A stretch of DNA of 24,791 bases, taken from positions 1-24,791 of the forward strand of contig CAMJYM010000022.1 in the NCBI GenBank assembly GCA_946220865.1. The letters are read 5' to 3'. The position numbers were made by a program, and so were the translations under genes. The stretch comes from an uncultured Clostridia bacterium. GTDB lineage: Bacteria; Bacillota; Clostridia; Saccharofermentanales; DTU023. The notes beneath the pieces are model-generated. The model was not told where the DNA came from. It made no database searches and was given only the letters and a program-made list of their open reading frames with translations. Numbering within the stretch: the first letter of the stretch is position 1; each line of letters opens with the position of its first letter. Positions 1 through 7,800 of the stretch are shown here, piece after piece.

Positions 1-1
1 G

Positions 2-670
2 TATAGAGTTTTCTTAGTTGAAGATGATTTTGGCATCGCGGAACCCCTCTGTTTTGCTTTGCGCGAAGAGGGCTACATGGTGTCACACGCTATTTCTGTT
101 CAAGACACAAAACGATGGCTCAATGAGCGCTTCGATCTGGCTGTATTGGATATTTCTCTGCCAGATGGAAGTGGCTATGATATCTGTAAAATGTTGTGGC
201 AAAAAGGTGACATCCCTGTCCTTTTTTTAAGTGCCCTGGACGATGAAGGCCATGTCGTCATGGGACTCGATATGGGCGCCGTTGATTACGTGACAAAACC
301 TTTTCGTCTGCGGGAGCTACTCAGCCGAATTCGAGGTATTTTAAGGAGAAAAAGCAGCACAACACATTCGCCCATTCTATATCAACTGCAGGATATTTCT
401 CTGGACAGCCGGACTATGCAAGTCTGCAAAGGAAATGACGAGCTATTCCTCAGTGCACAGGAATACCGTCTTCTTCTCTTTTTGATGCAGCATCCCGATC
501 AAGTTCTGAGCCGAGATCAAATTGTCCAGGCCATCTGGGATAAAGGCGGAGACTATATCAATGACAATACCCTGAGCGTGACCGTTCGGCGACTGCGCGA
601 GAAAATCGGCGATGATCGGGCAGAACGCATTGTGACAGTGCGCGGCTTTGGTTATAAAGCTTTATCATGA
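2..670 (+). CDS. OmpR-family response regulator (5' partial)
   Basis: Two-component response regulator that would take phosphate from the adjacent kinase and bind DNA. The frame is open from base 2 and already encodes the first receiver strand and acidic pocket (VFLVEDD), so only a few N-terminal residues lie outside the window. A later TTG at 59 is not the true start. Receiver landmarks are the phospho-acceptor Asp in LAVLDISLPDG (about residue 50 of the visible protein), the switch serine in LFLSA, and the conserved Lys in YVTKPF. A linker RIRGILRRK leads into an OmpR/PhoB winged helix (about residues 115-220) ending in the typical RLREKIG and VRGFGYK. Its stop overlaps the kinase start by 4 nt (ATGA), indicating translational coupling. 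Family is certain; the signal is not known. Confidence 0.95.
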   Translation, partial: YRVFLVEDDFGIAEPLCFALREEGYMVSHAISVQDTKRWLNERFDLAVLDISLPDGSGYDICKMLWQKGDIPVLFLSALDDEGHVVMGLDMGAVDYVTKPFRLRELLSRIRGILRRKSSTTHSPILYQLQDISLDSRTMQVCKGNDELFLSAQEYRLLLFLMQHPDQVLSRDQIVQAIWDKGGDYINDNTLSVTVRRLREKIGDDRAERIVTVRGFGYKALS

Positions 671-1569
671 GTTTCCTCATCTTTTTTATCATTATCGGGC
701 TTATATCTCTTGTCCTTGGTCTGATCAGGCGAAGAAGAAATCGGGCTATTAAACGCATGTCCCTGTCTATCCGTCGTGTCATGGCTGGAGATGACAGTAT
801 AGATTTGCGTGAGTACCGCAATGGAGAACTTGCTGCTTTGGCTGCTGATGTGCAGAAACTAACTCTTTCACTGCGGGAAAAAGATCTGCAATTGTCTAAA
901 GACAAGACTATCCTGCTTAAAGCCATCAGTGATATCTCCCACCAGCTGAAAACGCCCCTGGCATCCCTTTCCATGTATCTGGAACTGCTCAGTCGACCAA
1001 CTCTTGATGAGGCAGGAAGATTGAAGTTTTCACAATCGGCAGAGCGGCAGATCACCCGCCTGGCATGGCTTATACAGAGCCTTCTGCTCATGTCGAAACT
1101 GGACGCAAAAGCCATAGCATTTAAAATTGAAAAATGCAATTTGCGGGAAATCCTTGAAGAAACAGCCGAGACGTTGCTTCCGAAAATTTCTGAAAAAGCT
1201 CAGATCATACAACTGTCCTGTGAACCCGACACCTACATCATGAGTGACCGTAACTGGCTGGTCGAAGCAATCAGCAATTTGCTGAAAAATGCGAATGAAC
1301 ATGCTCCTGAGGAAAGTCTCATCGAGTTGAAAGCGGAACAATTACCGCTCTGCACAATTGTTTCTGTTAGCAACAGCGGCCCAGCGATTGCAGCCGAAGA
1401 CCTTGGGCATCTTTTCGAGCGTTTTTATCGTGGGCATCATGCTGCACGAGATTCTGTCGGCATAGGCCTGGAGATCACCCGTTCGCTAATTAGCCAGCTC
1501 GGCGGAAGGATCGAAGTCGAATCTTCCGAAGGACAATCGACGGTATTTCGTATTATTTTCCCAAGATGA
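667..1569 (+). CDS. Sensor histidine kinase with one TM helix and no sensor domain
   Basis: Membrane histidine kinase, 300 residues. Residues 2-20 form one hydrophobic helix followed directly by an Arg-rich cytoplasmic stretch (RRRRNR), so there is no second helix and no extracytoplasmic domain. The H-box SDISHQLKTPLASL has the phospho-accepting His at about 92. The N-box runs about 204-210 (NLLKNAN), and a degenerate G1 box NSGPAIA replaces the usual DxGxG. An F-box FERFYRG and a G2 box GIGLEI follow, with a canonical ATPase end (GQSTVFRIIFP). Kinases this short, next to an ABC transporter, usually depend on the transporter for sensing (intramembrane-sensing, Bce-like). That role is inferred from context. 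It overlaps the regulator by 4 nt and lies 72 nt before the transporter genes. Confidence 0.93.
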   Translation: MSFLIFFIIIGLISLVLGLIRRRRNRAIKRMSLSIRRVMAGDDSIDLREYRNGELAALAADVQKLTLSLREKDLQLSKDKTILLKAISDISHQLKTPLASLSMYLELLSRPTLDEAGRLKFSQSAERQITRLAWLIQSLLLMSKLDAKAIAFKIEKCNLREILEETAETLLPKISEKAQIIQLSCEPDTYIMSDRNWLVEAISNLLKNANEHAPEESLIELKAEQLPLCTIVSVSNSGPAIAAEDLGHLFERFYRGHHAARDSVGIGLEITRSLISQLGGRIEVESSEGQSTVFRIIFPR

Positions 1570-1575
1570 CAAAAA

Positions 1576-1611
1576 TGTCACCTGATTTGTCACTCCTCCG
1601 TCATTTGTTAC
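1576..1611 (+). promoter_or_regulatory. Repeated TGTCAC boxes, candidate response-regulator operator
   Basis: In the 72-nt gap between the kinase and the ABC ATPase, TGTCAC occurs at 1576-1581 and again at 1588-1593. Related copies are CGTCAT at 1599-1604 and TGTTAC at 1606-1611. OmpR/PhoB-class regulators typically bind head-to-tail half sites spaced about 11 bp (about one helical turn); here the steps are 12 and 11 bp. The position upstream of the transporter pair suggests control by the adjacent regulator. No convincing -10 was found, so this is a candidate only. Confidence 0.4.
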
Positions 1612-1641
1612 AGCTACGCTGATGATGGAGGTCAGAGTCTC

Positions 1642-2325
1642 ATGGAAATATTACGAACAGAAGCTTTATGCAAATCTTACCAGCAAGGCGATGTCCTTGT
1701 ACGCGCCCTGGACGGCGTGAACATCAGTATCGACAAAGGTGATTTTGTCGCTATCGTAGGCCCCTCAGGATCGGGCAAAAGTACTCTTATGCATATGCTC
1801 GGTGGTGTAGACCGTCCAAGCTCAGGGCGCGTGATTATCGCAGGCCGTGACATCACCCAGCTCAATGAAGATAATCTTGCCATTTTCCGTCGCCGACAGG
1901 TGGGGCTGATTTATCAGTTTTATAATTTGATTCCCATACTTAATGTGGAAGAAAACATCAAACTTCCCCTCTTGCTGGATGGCCAAAAGGTAGATGAAGA
2001 GCATTTTATTGAACTAACTCACTATCTTGGACTGGAGGATCGTCTGCAGCATCTGCCCAGTCAATTATCTGGAGGACAGCAGCAGAGGGTCTCCATCGGA
2101 CGCGCCCTGATTTATCATCCCGCTATCATTCTGGCAGACGAACCCACTGGAAACCTGGATCAGGAGAATTCTGCTGAAATCGTTCGTCTCCTGAAAGAAT
2201 CTAATGAAAAGCTGCAGCAGACAGTCATTGTCATCACTCATGACCAGCGCATCGCCATGCAGTCAAAACGTGTTCTCACCATGTCTGACGGGAAAATTGT
2301 GCGGGACGAAAGGGTGCGCAGATGA
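1642..2325 (+). CDS. ABC transporter ATP-binding protein (MacB/LolD/Bce type)
   Basis: Cytoplasmic ATPase of an FtsX-type ABC transporter, 227 residues, the normal size. Walker A GPSGSGKST is at about 40-48, the Q-loop YQFYNLIP at about 91-98, the signature LSGGQQQR at about 142, Walker B IILADEPTGNLD at about 162-173, and the H-loop His in VIVITHD at about 200. The DEPTGNLD form is characteristic of the MacB/LolD/BceA group, which power export or mechanotransmission rather than import. GGAGG sits 10 nt before the ATG. The stop overlaps the permease ATG (ATGA, 2322-2325), so the two subunits are coupled. The substrate cannot be read from sequence; antimicrobial peptide or envelope lipid is an inference from the adjoining two-component system. 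Confidence 0.95.
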   Translation: MEILRTEALCKSYQQGDVLVRALDGVNISIDKGDFVAIVGPSGSGKSTLMHMLGGVDRPSSGRVIIAGRDITQLNEDNLAIFRRRQVGLIYQFYNLIPILNVEENIKLPLLLDGQKVDEEHFIELTHYLGLEDRLQHLPSQLSGGQQQRVSIGRALIYHPAIILADEPTGNLDQENSAEIVRLLKESNEKLQQTVIVITHDQRIAMQSKRVLTMSDGKIVRDERVRR

Positions 2326-4790
2326 TCACGTTAAAATGTGCAAGACGACAGCTTATTAAAAACAAAGATACGACGTTGATCACCATAATCGGGATTATTC
2401 TCAGTGTCGCGATGATGACAGCTTTGCTCCTGTTATGCACGGCTTTTCTGGGATTGATGCGTCAGTCCCGTGAAGAAGTGGATGGCTCATGGCATTTTAT
2501 GCTGACCCAGGCTTCCCCGGAAGAAACTGAACAGTTGTCCAAGCGTGAGGACATCGAAAATATTGCAACCCTGGACATTCTTGGTATGGCGGATGAGTAT
2601 GCTGAAAACGGTCGCTATTTTAGTGTGCTCTATCAGCTACCGGAAAATCAGCCTTTTTTAGGACTCCATCTTGAAAAAGGACGTCTGCCTGAAAATGCTC
2701 ATGAGCTGATTATTCCACAGAATTATTACTCTGCTGATCTCAACAGGGTCAAAGTGGGCGATAAACTGACATTGCCCTGGGGGCAACTGGAATTTGACGG
2801 AAAGGGTCTTCCCTTTTTACAGTTAAATTCCAATGCCCTGGACCTTGATAAAATTACTTTCAAAGAGGAGTTTACGCAGGAATACACCATCGTCGGTATA
2901 TACGCACGTGGTGGCGGAGACTCTGTTGCACCAAACTTGCAGGCCTTCTATACAAAAGACTCGCGCGTTCCTTTAGGGCGAAACCTGCTCATCCGCATGA
3001 AGGAGTTTAATGCCGCAATCCTTAAAGACTGGCAGAAGAGCCAATATGGCGAGCGCCTGCTCGCTAATGCTTCTCTGGTCGATTTGCTTCCTGGGGTTTC
3101 TGGCTTAACCTCTAATCTTCTGGTAAAAAGTTTTGCCCTTGTTTTTATCGTCATTATTGCAGCAGCAGGAATAGGCATGATCACCAACGCCTTCTCCATT
3201 TCACTGAGCCGCAGAACACGTTCTCTTTCCATTCTTTCCAGCATCGGCATGACCCGCTGCCAGAAATGGCAGATGGTTCTCTGGGAAGGCCTGATTTTAC
3301 TCCTTATCGCCCTTCCCCTGGGCGTTTTTTCAGGACACCTGGGCATCTCCGTAGTCTGCCGCGTTTTAGAAGCTCCCATGCAGGATCTCATGCATACGCG
3401 GGGATCACTGCGTCCGGTCTGGGATGCCGGTCTGCTCATAAGAATCATCGTGTTATCCACTCTGACTATTGCTTTTTCTTCTATTATTCCGGCTGTGCGC
3501 AGTTCACGTTTTTCTCCTCTAGCTGGCCTTAATGAAGAAAGTGAGCATCATCTGAATGTGAATGTTTTACGCGTAAGCCCATTCTGGGCAAAAAGGCTGG
3601 GTTTCGCCGCTGAAATGGGCATTAAAAATATGAAACGTAGCCGCCGCAGAACCCGGGCGATAAGTATTTCCCTGGTTCTCAGTCTGGTTCTCTTCAACTC
3701 TGTTCTCTATCTCTCGCATATGATGAGAAAAACCGTCGACCTGAAAGCCGATCAGGGATTAGCCGATATTGTCATTGGTAGTACATCTTCTGCCGATCAG
3801 CATTTTCTCCAGAGCATCCGTGAGTTAAGTGAAGTTAAAGACAGTTTCCTAATACAGTCTGGATATTTTGAGTTAAAACAAACAAACGAAATGCATGCTT
3901 CTCTATTCAGCAATAATAAAACTCCTTGTACCCTGCTTGCCCTGCCCCCGCAGGATCTGGAGCGCTATCTGAAACTCATCGGCATGAATTCACTGAATGA
4001 TGAAGAAGTTATTTTGATCAATGTCCTCAACACACGCAGCAAGCAAGATGGAAAATTTAATGAGATTCAAACTTTGGCCGATACTCTTCCGGAGAGCCTT
4101 GAGCTGATTTCCCCGGAAAATGGCCGGATCTTTAAGCTTAAACCCACTGCTCTGACGTCTAAAAGCGTCCCTGATTTCGCCGATTGGAGCGGCCATCCTG
4201 TTATCGTTGCGCCACAGAAAATCGTCAATGATCATCCGGAACAAACATGGTCCAGCCAAATGAATCTCTATGCGCGCGAAGGAGAGCTTGAAAGCTTGAG
4301 AGAGGCCCTGTATCATCTTCTTGAAGAGGCTCCGGAAGAATACTATCTTATAGATAAAGCCTATGAGAATGAACACCTGCGCAACGTTATTCTCATCACA
4401 GAAGTTTTATTTACAGGTTTCGTGAGTTTGATCGCCCTGATCAGTCTGTTCAATATTCTCAATACCGTTCTCAACAGTTTTTCCATGCGGGAAAAAGAAT
4501 TCGCCATACTGCGCTCAACGGGTATGGAGAAGCGGCAATTTCACCGTATGATATTCAGCGAAGGACTGATTTATTCTTCTAAAATCTTCTTCTGGGGCTT
4601 AATTTGCAGCTGTCTCCTTGCTTCTGGCATAAAGACCTATTTGTCACGATCGGTCGAAATTCCCGCTGATCTCCCCTGGTGGCTATTTTGCACCAGCGGC
4701 GCCGTCGTTGCCGTGCTGGTACAGCTGTTGATGCAGTGGGCCTTTCGCAGGACTGGCCGCAAAGTTCTCGTGGAAAATCTCAAGTCCTGA
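2322..4790 (+). CDS. FtsX-like ABC transporter permease, 8 TM (822 aa)
   Basis: Membrane partner of the preceding ATPase. Hydrophobic helices are visible at about residues 17-44, 270-292, 318-342, 368-392, 446-465, 690-712, 752-770 and 786-804. The layout is 1+3 followed by 1+3, with large extracytoplasmic domains at about 46-268 and 468-687: a duplicated FtsX/MacB-type unit. Each repeat carries the usual FtsX cytoplasmic motif near its second helix (RTRSLSILSSIGMTRCQ and REKEFAILRSTGMEKRQ). This differs from classic BceB, which has 10 helices and one large loop. The start overlaps the ATPase stop by 4 nt. Exporter or lipid/peptide-detachment roles fit the family; the actual substrate is unknown. 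Confidence 0.92.
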   Translation: MITLKCARRQLIKNKDTTLITIIGIILSVAMMTALLLLCTAFLGLMRQSREEVDGSWHFMLTQASPEETEQLSKREDIENIATLDILGMADEYAENGRYFSVLYQLPENQPFLGLHLEKGRLPENAHELIIPQNYYSADLNRVKVGDKLTLPWGQLEFDGKGLPFLQLNSNALDLDKITFKEEFTQEYTIVGIYARGGGDSVAPNLQAFYTKDSRVPLGRNLLIRMKEFNAAILKDWQKSQYGERLLANASLVDLLPGVSGLTSNLLVKSFALVFIVIIAAAGIGMITNAFSISLSRRTRSLSILSSIGMTRCQKWQMVLWEGLILLLIALPLGVFSGHLGISVVCRVLEAPMQDLMHTRGSLRPVWDAGLLIRIIVLSTLTIAFSSIIPAVRSSRFSPLAGLNEESEHHLNVNVLRVSPFWAKRLGFAAEMGIKNMKRSRRRTRAISISLVLSLVLFNSVLYLSHMMRKTVDLKADQGLADIVIGSTSSADQHFLQSIRELSEVKDSFLIQSGYFELKQTNEMHASLFSNNKTPCTLLALPPQDLERYLKLIGMNSLNDEEVILINVLNTRSKQDGKFNEIQTLADTLPESLELISPENGRIFKLKPTALTSKSVPDFADWSGHPVIVAPQKIVNDHPEQTWSSQMNLYAREGELESLREALYHLLEEAPEEYYLIDKAYENEHLRNVILITEVLFTGFVSLIALISLFNILNTVLNSFSMREKEFAILRSTGMEKRQFHRMIFSEGLIYSSKIFFWGLICSCLLASGIKTYLSRSVEIPADLPWWLFCTSGAVVAVLVQLLMQWAFRRTGRKVLVENLKS

Positions 4791-4809
4791 GTTCTGGAGA
4801 GGCAGATGG

Positions 4810-4914
4810 ACAACGAGAAGGTTTGGGTCGCAGAGTTCTTCTGGAAGAACGCAGTTCCTGAGTTTTTGATGAATCATCGAACAACGAGGAGATTTGAGAG
4901 CAGAGAGCTTGGAA
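4810..4914. repeat. Imperfect direct repeat and small palindrome between convergent genes
   Basis: The 128-nt gap between the permease and the convergent methyltransferase contains two related stretches, about 4810-4847 and 4881-4914. Both begin ACAACGAG and continue with similar AG-rich sequence to TGGAA, with several substitutions and small length differences. Between their cores is a 16-nt palindrome (4835-4850; arms GTTCTTC and GAAGAAC). The palindrome lacks an adjacent T-tract in either direction, so it is not a convincing intrinsic terminator, although this is where the two converging transcripts should end. Confidence 0.35.
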
Positions 4915-4918
4915 TATC

Positions 4919-5629
4919 TCAGGGCTTGAGTACTCCACTTTCATCTCCTCTTTTTTCGAGGATCAGCAGAGAAAGATAGTCCTCTTTTGACTCGAGTTCA
5001 GCAAAGTCCCGTGTAATCTTTTGCTCCGGAAGGCTGGCACGGCTGACCCGGGTCATCCGGTAGCCTTTTGACTGCATTTCTTCCAGGTCGCTTTGCTGAA
5101 AACGGCTGCTTTTCAGGAGCACAAGATTATCTTCAGGCGCTTCATTCAACGGCCAGCGATCCTGTACTAAGAGGCCGTGACTTCCCTGACAGAGGGGAAT
5201 TTGAGCCGCTGCAGCAGCACTCAGAAAGGCCGGAATCCCTGAGACGATTTCGATCTCACTGTCATCCTGAAAATAAGGCAGCAGATGGGCAAAGGTGGAA
5301 TAAATAAGGGGATCGCCAAGGGTTAGCACAGCAGCTTTGGGGAGCTTTTGCGGATCCGCCATACGGAGTTGATCGCAGGCTTTTTCGATCGCGGCAGCTG
5401 CAGAGCGATAGTCCTCTTCTGCCACTTCACCCATGGGGAAAGATAAAAGCTGGATTTTTTTATCCTCTACATAGTCTAATGCCGTGTCCAGGGCAAGGTG
5501 TTTGCCCCGGCTGGTCGGCGCAAAGATCAGTTCGCTTTCCCGCAGGCGTCGTATGGCTTTTAGAGTCAATAAGTCTGGATCACCAGGACCGGTACCAATG
5601 CCGAATATCTTTCTTCTATAAATGTTCAT
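4919..5629 (-). CDS. cbiL: Precorrin-2/cobalt-factor II C20-methyltransferase
   Basis: SAM-dependent tetrapyrrole methylase that methylates C20 in the cobalamin (corrin) pathway. The N-terminal signature GIGTGPGDPDLLTLKA and the later TLGDPLIYSTF are diagnostic of the CobI/CbiL branch of the family. VSGIPAFLSAAA is the usual substrate-pocket segment. At 236 residues it is full length. The ATG at 5629 was chosen; a TTG two codons upstream (5635) is possible, and neither has a good Shine-Dalgarno. It lies 119 nt downstream of the sirtuin gene on the same strand. No other corrin gene is visible in the window, so the rest of the pathway must be elsewhere or absent. Confidence 0.9.
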   Translation of the reverse strand: MNIYRRKIFGIGTGPGDPDLLTLKAIRRLRESELIFAPTSRGKHLALDTALDYVEDKKIQLLSFPMGEVAEEDYRSAAAAIEKACDQLRMADPQKLPKAAVLTLGDPLIYSTFAHLLPYFQDDSEIEIVSGIPAFLSAAAAAQIPLCQGSHGLLVQDRWPLNEAPEDNLVLLKSSRFQQSDLEEMQSKGYRMTRVSRASLPEQKITRDFAELESKEDYLSLLILEKRGDESGVLKP

Positions 5630-5748
5630 GTTCAATTTTTATACTGCTTATTCTATGTTTCTTCGCAAAACACTGAAGCGAAGCGAAGCCAAACTTCCCT
5701 GCTCAAAATTCGTATGAGAAAAAGCCTCTGCTAATTATTGACGCTTGG

Positions 5749-6486
5749 CTAAATATTGATGAGAGGAGCTAAAGCCTTGAAAACCTGGCCGATGGGATCG
5801 CGGATAATCAGGTCTGCCAGGCCGTCCGAATACGTTTCAGACTGATTGATCAGCACCTTTCGACCTTCAGGCTTCTGGTATGTGATCAGCCCCGCCGCCG
5901 GATAAACAACCAGAGAGGTTCCGCCGATAATGAGCAGATCCGCCCCCTGAATGGCCGAGACCGCACGGAGGATATTATCCTGATCCAGGGCTTCTTCGTA
6001 GTGTACGATATCGGGGCGAATGAGCGCTCCACAGGCCGTGCATCTGGGCACCAGATCCATCGCATCGACTTCTTCAAAGCTGTAGGCTTTACGGCAATTC
6101 TCACAGTAAAAGCGCTGGCCGTTGCCGTGCAGTTCAATCACATTGCGGGAACCGGCTTTTTGATGCAGAGCATCGACATTTTGCGTGATGACCGCGTCAC
6201 AGAGACCCTTTTCTTCCATTTGAGCCAGCACTTTATGACAAGCGTTTGGCTCTACTCCTTTGGGCATGAGATAGGCCCGGTAAAAACGCCAGTATTCTTC
6301 GGAATCATGATGCATAAAGCCGGGTGTAAGAATACGTTCCGCGCCGATATTCTTGGAATAAATGCCGTTTTTGCTGCGAAAATCCGGGATGCCACTCTCC
6401 GTCGATACGCCCGCCCCGCCGAAAAAAACCAGAGAGCGCGCATCTTTGATCATCTCCGCAAGTTTTTCAATTATCTTCATGTCCAT
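5749..6486 (-). CDS. cobB: NAD-dependent protein deacylase, Sir2 family (CobB-type)
   Basis: Zn-containing sirtuin that removes acyl groups from lysines using NAD. It has the NAD-binding GAGVSTESGIPDFRS (24-38), TQNVDALH (101-108), the catalytic His in ELHGNG (about 120), four Zn cysteines as two CxxC pairs (128/131 and 149/152), GGTSLVVYPAAG and the closing NQSETYSD segment. At 245 residues it is typical for a bacterial sirtuin. The Tyr/Arg pair that marks desuccinylases is not evident in the usual segment, so acyl preference is left open. The ATG at 6486 has AGAGGAG seven nucleotides upstream. Located upstream of cbiL on the same strand, possibly co-transcribed. Confidence 0.95.
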   Translation of the reverse strand: MDMKIIEKLAEMIKDARSLVFFGGAGVSTESGIPDFRSKNGIYSKNIGAERILTPGFMHHDSEEYWRFYRAYLMPKGVEPNACHKVLAQMEEKGLCDAVITQNVDALHQKAGSRNVIELHGNGQRFYCENCRKAYSFEEVDAMDLVPRCTACGALIRPDIVHYEEALDQDNILRAVSAIQGADLLIIGGTSLVVYPAAGLITYQKPEGRKVLINQSETYSDGLADLIIRDPIGQVFKALAPLINI

Positions 6487-6602
6487 AGCACTTCTCCTCT
6501 GCCTTCTCCCGATATTTTTTCACACAGCTTTCACGTGCATTTTGTTCACTTGGCTTTATTTCAGGTTTTTTGCTTCTTTCTTCCGATATACAATTCATGA
6601 CT

Positions 6603-6611
6603 ATCATAGCA
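6603..6611 (-). promoter_or_regulatory. Possible extended -10 promoter for the sirtuin gene
   Basis: Reading the minus strand, TGCTATGAT (an extended -10 of the TGnTATnAT form) lies about 117 nt before the sirtuin start. No good -35 was found. Weak prediction. Confidence 0.25.
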
Positions 6612-6707
6612 GGATTCTGCGGATAATAACTCTGCTTAGTTCTTTTTACAAAGTTAAAACAATTCCTTGATTTATAAATATAATACATATATTCTTCGTT
6701 AATCTAC

Positions 6708-6736
6708 TTGACCCTTTTGTTTTTTTGTGGTCTATT
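6708..6736 (+). promoter_or_regulatory. Candidate sigma-A promoter for the MoeA-like gene
   Basis: TTGACC (6708-6713) is separated by 17 nt from TCTATT (6731-6736), followed about 36 nt later by the start codon with GGAGG seven nucleotides before it. The -35 matches 5 of 6 and the -10 4 of 6 positions. The region is markedly AT-rich, as is usual for promoters. Confidence 0.5.
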
Positions 6737-6772
6737 TACATAAAGTTGATATTTTGACACGGAGGCTATCCC

Positions 6773-7798
6773 ATGAAACTCATTCGCACCGAGGATGCCG
6801 TAGGACAGGTGCTCTGTCACGACATCACACAGATCATCAAAGGTGTATGTAAAGGCCCGGCTTTCCGCAAAGGGCACATCGTCACAGCGGAAGACATTCC
6901 CGTCTTATTAAGCATTGGGAAAGATAAACTTTATATCTGGGAGAAGGACGAGCATATGCTGCACGAGGATGAAGCTGCCGATATTCTCCGCAGCCTCTGC
7001 CAGAGTGATCATATGCATGCCTCAGAAGCCAAAGAGGGCAAAATTGAGCTGTTTGCCGATACAGACGGCCTGCTGCTCATTGATATCGAGAAACTCCGTG
7101 CCATCAATGCTCTCGGGGATATGATGATTGCCACGCGCCCCTCCGGTTTCATGGTGAAAAAAGGCAATAAACTCTGCGGCACGCGTGTCATCCCGCTCGT
7201 CATCGCCAAAGAGCGCATGGAAAAAGCGCGTAAGATTGCCGGCCAGGAAGCTTTCATGCGCCTTCTCCCCACACAGCCCAAAAAATTCGGACTGGTTACA
7301 ACCGGAAACGAAGTTTATTACGGCCGCATTAAAGATACCTTTACTCCGGTTGTACAAGAGAAACTTGCCGAGTTTGGCTGCGAAATGACGGAGCACGTCA
7401 CACTCAACGATGATCCAGAAAAAATCAGTACGGCCATCAAGAAGATGCTTGAGCACGGCTGTGAAATGGTTTTCTGCACAGGAGGCATGAGTGTCGATCC
7501 AGATGACACGACGCCACTTGCGATCCGTTTGAGTGGAGCAAACATCGTGGCTTACGGCGCGCCCGTCCTTCCGGGAGCCATGTTCCTGCTCTCCTATGCC
7601 CATGACGGCCGCCCGATCTGTGGCTTACCCGGCTGTGTGATGTATGCCCGGCGCACCATCTTTGACCTCGTACTTCCCTATCTCCTGACTGATACCGTGC
7701 TGACAGGCGAATGGCTCGCCGGCCTGGGAAACGGCGGTCTCTGCCTCAACTGTCCTGATTGCCACTTTCCCAACTGCAGTTTCGGCAAAGGACGGTAA
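6773..7798 (+). CDS. MoeA-like molybdopterin-binding protein, short form with C-terminal Cys cluster
   Basis: Molybdopterin-binding protein of 341 residues. The MoCF (MogA/MoeA) fold is seen from about 165 onward: GLVTTGNEVYYGRIKD, then FCTGGMSVDPDDTTP, then the GLPGCVMY segment. The N-terminal part (KLIRTEDAVGQVLCHDITQI, GPAFRKGHIV) resembles MoeA domains, but the protein is clearly shorter than classical MoeA (about 400) and lacks its C-terminal domain IV. In place of that domain the protein ends in a cysteine-rich tail with C324, C327, C330 and C335. It is not a textbook MoeA, so no symbol is given; a role in molybdate insertion or cofactor handling for Mo hydroxylases is inferred. The gene is followed after 2 nt by a MogA-like gene. 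Confidence 0.85.
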   Translation: MKLIRTEDAVGQVLCHDITQIIKGVCKGPAFRKGHIVTAEDIPVLLSIGKDKLYIWEKDEHMLHEDEAADILRSLCQSDHMHASEAKEGKIELFADTDGLLLIDIEKLRAINALGDMMIATRPSGFMVKKGNKLCGTRVIPLVIAKERMEKARKIAGQEAFMRLLPTQPKKFGLVTTGNEVYYGRIKDTFTPVVQEKLAEFGCEMTEHVTLNDDPEKISTAIKKMLEHGCEMVFCTGGMSVDPDDTTPLAIRLSGANIVAYGAPVLPGAMFLLSYAHDGRPICGLPGCVMYARRTIFDLVLPYLLTDTVLTGEWLAGLGNGGLCLNCPDCHFPNCSFGKGR

Positions 7799-7800
7799 CC

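Noticed and set aside
6467..6688. 73-codon minus-strand frame overlapping the 5' end of the sirtuin gene, which could be a coupled leader gene
   Set aside because: Low-complexity charged product, poor ribosome binding site, and the sirtuin has its own strong one; the overlap appears accidental.
7022..7603. 193-codon open frame antisense to the MoeA-like gene
   Set aside because: Shadow of a clear molybdopterin-binding protein, no ribosome binding site or motif.
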